Source of the DNA: an uncultured Ruminococcus sp.
GTDB lineage: Bacteria; Bacillota; Clostridia; Oscillospirales; Ruminococcaceae
Direction: 5' to 3'
NCBI GenBank assembly: GCA_900543105.1
Contig: UQQA01000117.1
Location: forward strand, 1 to 8,024
DNA length: 8,024 bases
Shown here in pieces: positions 5,022 to 8,024 of this stretch. A model generated the notes under the pieces. It was given only the letters and a program-made list of their open reading frames with translations, had not been told where the DNA came from and made no database searches. The stretch's first letter is position 1. Each line of letters begins with the position of its first letter. A program made the translations under genes and the position numbers.

Positions 5022-5078
5022 GATACCTGTAAGAACGAAAGCGGCTTGGTTCTAATGAATTATTAAGGAGAAGATCGT

Positions 5079-6569
5079 ATGGGTTCGAATGATGAATTTC
5101 TCGGCAGGATACGTTATCCTGCATACCGAAGCAAAATAATGAGCGCGGAAAAAGCGGCGGAGTTCGTCCGTCCGAATATGACGCTCGGCGTAAGCGGCTT
5201 CACGATAGCAGGTTATCCCAAGGCTGTTGCAGGCGCACTTGCGGAACGTGCAAGAAACGGCGAAAAGCTTGAGCTTACCGTTTACTCGGGTGCATCGCTC
5301 GGTGAAGAATTTGACGGCGAGCTTACAAGGGCAGGCGCACTCAAAGCAAGAATGCCGTATCAGACGAACAAGGATCTGCGAAATGCGATCAATGACGGCA
5401 AAATTTCCTATCATGATGTTCCGCTCGGTCAGATGCCCGTCTGGGTCAAGAATGGATTTTTGAATCACATTGACCTTGCGATAATCGAAGCTGCGGCAAT
5501 TGATGAAAACGGCAACATTATCCCGACAACATCGGTAGGAACTTCAAACATTTACGCCGAAGCCGCAGATAAGATAATAATTGAAGTTAATACCTTTGTT
5601 CCGAAGTGCATTGAGGGCGTTCACGATGTTTATTCACCCGAACGTCCGCCGCATACTCAGCCGATACCTATTACAAAGGTAAGCGACCGCATCGGAACGC
5701 CTTATATAAAGTGCGACCCCTCAAAGGTCGTTGCGGTGGTTGAAAGCAACATTCCCGATAACGGAAGAACGGTTTCGCCCGTTGATGATGAATTCAGGAG
5801 CATGGCTGCAAACCTTATTGGCTTCCTCCACAGTGAAGTTGAACACGGAAGATTATGCGATCCGCTTCCGCCGCTTCAGGCAGGTGTGGGAAGTGTTTCA
5901 AATGCAGTTCTTGAGGGACTTGCGAAGTCCGATTTTGAGCATCTGACGGTTTATTCCGAGGTGCTTCAGAACTCTATCTTCGATCTTATCGATGCAGGAA
6001 AAGTTGATTACGCATCGGGAACTTCGCTCACGATCTCTTGGGATAAGCGTGACGAATTCTTCAAAAACTTTGAAAAATACCGTGACCACATAATCCTCAG
6101 ACCGCAGGAGATAAGCAATCACCCCGAAGTTATAAGACGGCTTGGAGTAATTGCGATAAACACAGTTATCGAGGCTGATATTTACGGCAACACAAATTCT
6201 TCCTACATAGACGGCAGCCGTCTTATGAACGGTGTCGGCGGTTCGGGAGATTATTGCCAGAATGCGGGACTTTCGATATTCATTACGAAATCGACTGCGA
6301 AGGACGGAATGCTCTCCTGCATCGTTCCGCAGGTAAGCCACGTTGACCACACTATCCACGAGATACACGCTCTCATCACAGAGCAGGGCGTTGCAGATCT
6401 CAGAGGTCTTGACCCTATCGCAAGGGCAAACCTCATAATCGACAAATGCGCACACCCGAAGTTCCGCAAGGCACTTCATGAATATCTTGAAAATGCAGAA
6501 GCTTCATGCAAATACAAGGAAAATCCTGTTGACCTGCAGGCTGCTGCAAATTTCAGGAAAGCAATATAA
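5079..6569 (+). CDS. cat1: Succinyl-CoA:acetate/acetyl-CoA CoA-transferase (acetyl-CoA hydrolase/transferase family)
   Basis: This 496-residue class I CoA-transferase resembles C. kluyveri Cat1 and Acetobacter AarC. It would move CoA between acetyl-CoA or another donor and succinate, using a glutamyl-CoA thioester intermediate. The catalytic glutamate is Glu294 in YSEVLQ (292-297). The glycine loop of the oxyanion/CoA site is NGVGGSGDY (384-392). GVGSVSNAVLEGL (269-281) is the conserved segment before the active site. Length is normal for the family and no targeting sequence is seen, so it is cytoplasmic. ATG 5079 has AAGGAG 8 bases upstream. It is the first gene of an operon, and sucD follows after 21 bases. 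The pairing with sucD points to succinate as the acceptor; acetate-succinate exchange as in AarC is the alternative. Family assignment is strong, substrate assignment moderate. Confidence 0.9.
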   Translation: MGSNDEFLGRIRYPAYRSKIMSAEKAAEFVRPNMTLGVSGFTIAGYPKAVAGALAERARNGEKLELTVYSGASLGEEFDGELTRAGALKARMPYQTNKDLRNAINDGKISYHDVPLGQMPVWVKNGFLNHIDLAIIEAAAIDENGNIIPTTSVGTSNIYAEAADKIIIEVNTFVPKCIEGVHDVYSPERPPHTQPIPITKVSDRIGTPYIKCDPSKVVAVVESNIPDNGRTVSPVDDEFRSMAANLIGFLHSEVEHGRLCDPLPPLQAGVGSVSNAVLEGLAKSDFEHLTVYSEVLQNSIFDLIDAGKVDYASGTSLTISWDKRDEFFKNFEKYRDHIILRPQEISNHPEVIRRLGVIAINTVIEADIYGNTNSSYIDGSRLMNGVGGSGDYCQNAGLSIFITKSTAKDGMLSCIVPQVSHVDHTIHEIHALITEQGVADLRGLDPIARANLIIDKCAHPKFRKALHEYLENAEASCKYKENPVDLQAAANFRKAI

Positions 6570-6590
6570 TTTGATATGGAGGATAAAACA

Positions 6591-7967
6591 ATGGACGAAC
6601 AGGCTGTAAATATGGTAAATGAGCTTATTGCAAAGGCAAGAGTTGCTCAGAAGGAATTTGAAAAGTTTTCTCAGGAAAAGACGGACGCTGCTGTAAGGGC
6701 TATCGGCAAGGTCGTATATGACCGTGCGGAGGAGCTTGCAAAAATGGCAGTTGAAGAGAGCGGAATGGGCGTTTATGCCGACAAGGTAGCAAAGTGCCAC
6801 GGCAAATCCAAGTGCATCTGGAACAGCCTTAAAGGCAAGAAGTCGGTGGGCATCATCGGCGAGGACAAGGAAACGGGCATTATCCGTGTTGCAAAGGCAA
6901 AGGGTGTTGTTGGCTCGGTAACTCCTGTAACGAACCCTGTTGTAACACCGATGTGCAATGCGATGTTCGCACTCAAGGGTCAGAATGCTATCATCGTTGC
7001 ACCTCACCCGAGAGCACAGAAGACAAACAAGTATGTTATCGATCTTTTCCGTGCAGAGCTTGCAAAGCTCGGACTTCCCGAAGATCTCGTTCAGACAGTT
7101 GAAAAATGCTCGATGGACGCAACAACGGCTCTTATGCAGAGCGTAGATGTTGTTGTTGCAACAGGCGGCGGTGCAATGGTAAAGTCGGCTTACTCCAGCG
7201 GCAAGCCTGCACTCGGCGTAGGCCCGGGCAACGTTCAGGTTATCGTTGACCGTGATGTTGACCTTGAAGACGCTATCCCTAAGATCGTCAGCGGACGTAT
7301 CTTCGATAACGGTATCATCTGCTCGGGTGAACAGTGCGTACTTCTTCCTAAGGAATCCTTTGACAAGGCTATTGATGTATTCAAGAAGAACCACGTTTTC
7401 TATGTTGAAGATGCTGAAACGGCAAAGAAGTTCGCAGACGCTATCTTCCCCGAGAATGGCCCTATCAACAGAAAGGTCGTAGGTCAGAGCGTTCAGACTA
7501 TCGCCGCACTTGCAGGTGTAAGCGTTCCCGAGGATACAAAGATGATACTTATCAAGGCAAGAAGCATCGGCACAGATGAGCCGCTCTGCCGTGAAAAGAT
7601 GTGTCCTGTTATGATAACAGCGGCTTATGATACATTTGAGGACGCTGTAAAGCTTGCACAGACCGATCTTGATTTCGAGGGCAAGGGTCACACGGCTTCT
7701 ATCCACAGCCATGATATGGATCACATCAAGTATGCAGGTGAAAAGCTGACGGTGAGCCGTCTTATCGTAAATCAGCCGTCCTCTACGGGCGCAGGCGGAA
7801 GCCTTTACAACGGTTTTGCTCCGACAACAACGCTCGGCTGCGGCTCCTGGGGCAACAACAGCATTTCCGAAAACCTCAACTACACACATCTTATCAACGT
7901 ATCTCAGATCGGTCTTTTCAACAAGGACGCAGTTGTTCCTACAGACGAGCAGATCTGGGCTGAATAA
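6591..7967 (+). CDS. sucD: CoA-acylating succinate-semialdehyde dehydrogenase
   Basis: This 458-residue enzyme belongs to the CoA-acylating aldehyde dehydrogenases (AdhE N-terminal/EutE superfamily) and closely resembles C. kluyveri SucD as I recall it. Shared segments include the TPVTNPVVTPMCNAM region (111-125), IVAPHP (135-140), GVGPGN (209-214) and the Gly/Ser-rich C-terminal TTTLGCGSWGNNSISENL (412-429). It would reduce succinyl-CoA to succinate semialdehyde with NAD(P)H, releasing CoA. The catalytic cysteine is Cys244 in DNGIICSGEQ, and ATGGG (190-194) lies in the nucleotide-binding fold. An in-frame ATG at 6576 lies before the ribosome binding site. GGAGG (6578-6582), 8 bases before 6591, decides the start. 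An acetaldehyde or other short-chain acyl-CoA role is possible, but the cat1 neighbour favours succinyl-CoA. No 4-hydroxybutyrate dehydrogenase follows within the window. Confidence 0.9.
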   Translation: MDEQAVNMVNELIAKARVAQKEFEKFSQEKTDAAVRAIGKVVYDRAEELAKMAVEESGMGVYADKVAKCHGKSKCIWNSLKGKKSVGIIGEDKETGIIRVAKAKGVVGSVTPVTNPVVTPMCNAMFALKGQNAIIVAPHPRAQKTNKYVIDLFRAELAKLGLPEDLVQTVEKCSMDATTALMQSVDVVVATGGGAMVKSAYSSGKPALGVGPGNVQVIVDRDVDLEDAIPKIVSGRIFDNGIICSGEQCVLLPKESFDKAIDVFKKNHVFYVEDAETAKKFADAIFPENGPINRKVVGQSVQTIAALAGVSVPEDTKMILIKARSIGTDEPLCREKMCPVMITAAYDTFEDAVKLAQTDLDFEGKGHTASIHSHDMDHIKYAGEKLTVSRLIVNQPSSTGAGGSLYNGFAPTTTLGCGSWGNNSISENLNYTHLINVSQIGLFNKDAVVPTDEQIWAE

Positions 7968-7969
7968 TC

Positions 7970-8024
7970 AGAACCTGTCTTCACAAGCATATGCGCACGT
8001 CTTTTCGGCAAATTTTGCCGCAGA
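7970..8024. repeat. 55-base direct repeat, copy 2 (cut by window end)
   Basis: Identical to 4815-4869 in the same orientation. It begins 3 bases after the sucD stop codon and runs to the last base of the window, so its true right end is not visible. With copy 1 it brackets the whole cat1-sucD operon and its promoter. Confidence 0.9.

Noticed and set aside
6504..7889. A 461-codon open frame on the minus strand opposite sucD
   Set aside because: It is unusually long, but it is antisense to a clearly conserved enzyme. Its product is Cys/Leu/Arg/Ser-rich with no domain, it has no convincing ribosome binding site or promoter, and it arises from the codon use of sucD.

Overview
This 8,024-base window looks like chromosome from an anaerobic Gram-positive bacterium of the Clostridia. 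A Ruminococcus-like or other Oscillospiraceae host is my inference, not something proven here. The grounds are strong AAGGAG/GGAGG ribosome binding sites, clear TTGACA/TATAAT-type promoters with 17-base spacers, moderate GC, short intergenic regions and a Clostridium kluyveri-type succinate CoA-transferase/dehydrogenase pair.

Layout. (1) Bases 1-1736, plus strand: two tandem promoters, a 30-codon leader ORF with a strong ribosome binding site, a very good intrinsic terminator, then rtcB (RNA 3'-phosphate ligase family) and a 57-residue highly basic protein of unknown function. The terminator lies between the leader ORF and rtcB, with its stem ending only about 20 bases before the rtcB start. 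A 10-bp alternative pairing that would disrupt it begins at the leader stop codon. This has the form of translation-coupled attenuation. (2) Bases 1751-2309, plus strand: a GNAT N-acetyltransferase with its own promoter. (3) Bases 2316-2404: two long hairpins that end the convergent transcripts. (4) Bases 2435-3745, minus strand: a short, core-type cobalamin-independent methionine synthase homologue (YxjG/YxjH type). Its roughly 155-base 5' leader starts with a compact three-way-junction-like fold and shows no recognisable S-box. (5) Bases 3775-4680, minus strand: a LysR-family regulator. (6) Bases 4681-5078: a 398-base divergent regulatory region with several dyads, a 55-base repeat and a strong plus-strand promoter. 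(7) Bases 5079-7967, plus strand: a two-gene operon, a succinyl-CoA:acetate/acetyl-CoA CoA-transferase (cat1-like) followed by a CoA-acylating succinate-semialdehyde dehydrogenase (sucD-like). (8) Bases 7970-8024: an exact second copy of the 55-base repeat, cut by the window end.

How the parts work together. Cat1 and SucD together would convert succinate to succinyl-CoA and then to succinate semialdehyde, the entry to the 4-hydroxybutyrate/butyrate route of C. kluyveri. The later enzymes are not in the window. The divergent LysR protein is the natural candidate regulator, supported by a T-N11-A dyad and a second dyad 40 bp away, just upstream of the cat1 -35 box. The rtcB unit is a separate RNA repair or processing unit, and its unusual leader is the most interesting regulatory structure here. 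No CRISPR array, tRNA, rRNA, prophage or transposase gene was seen.
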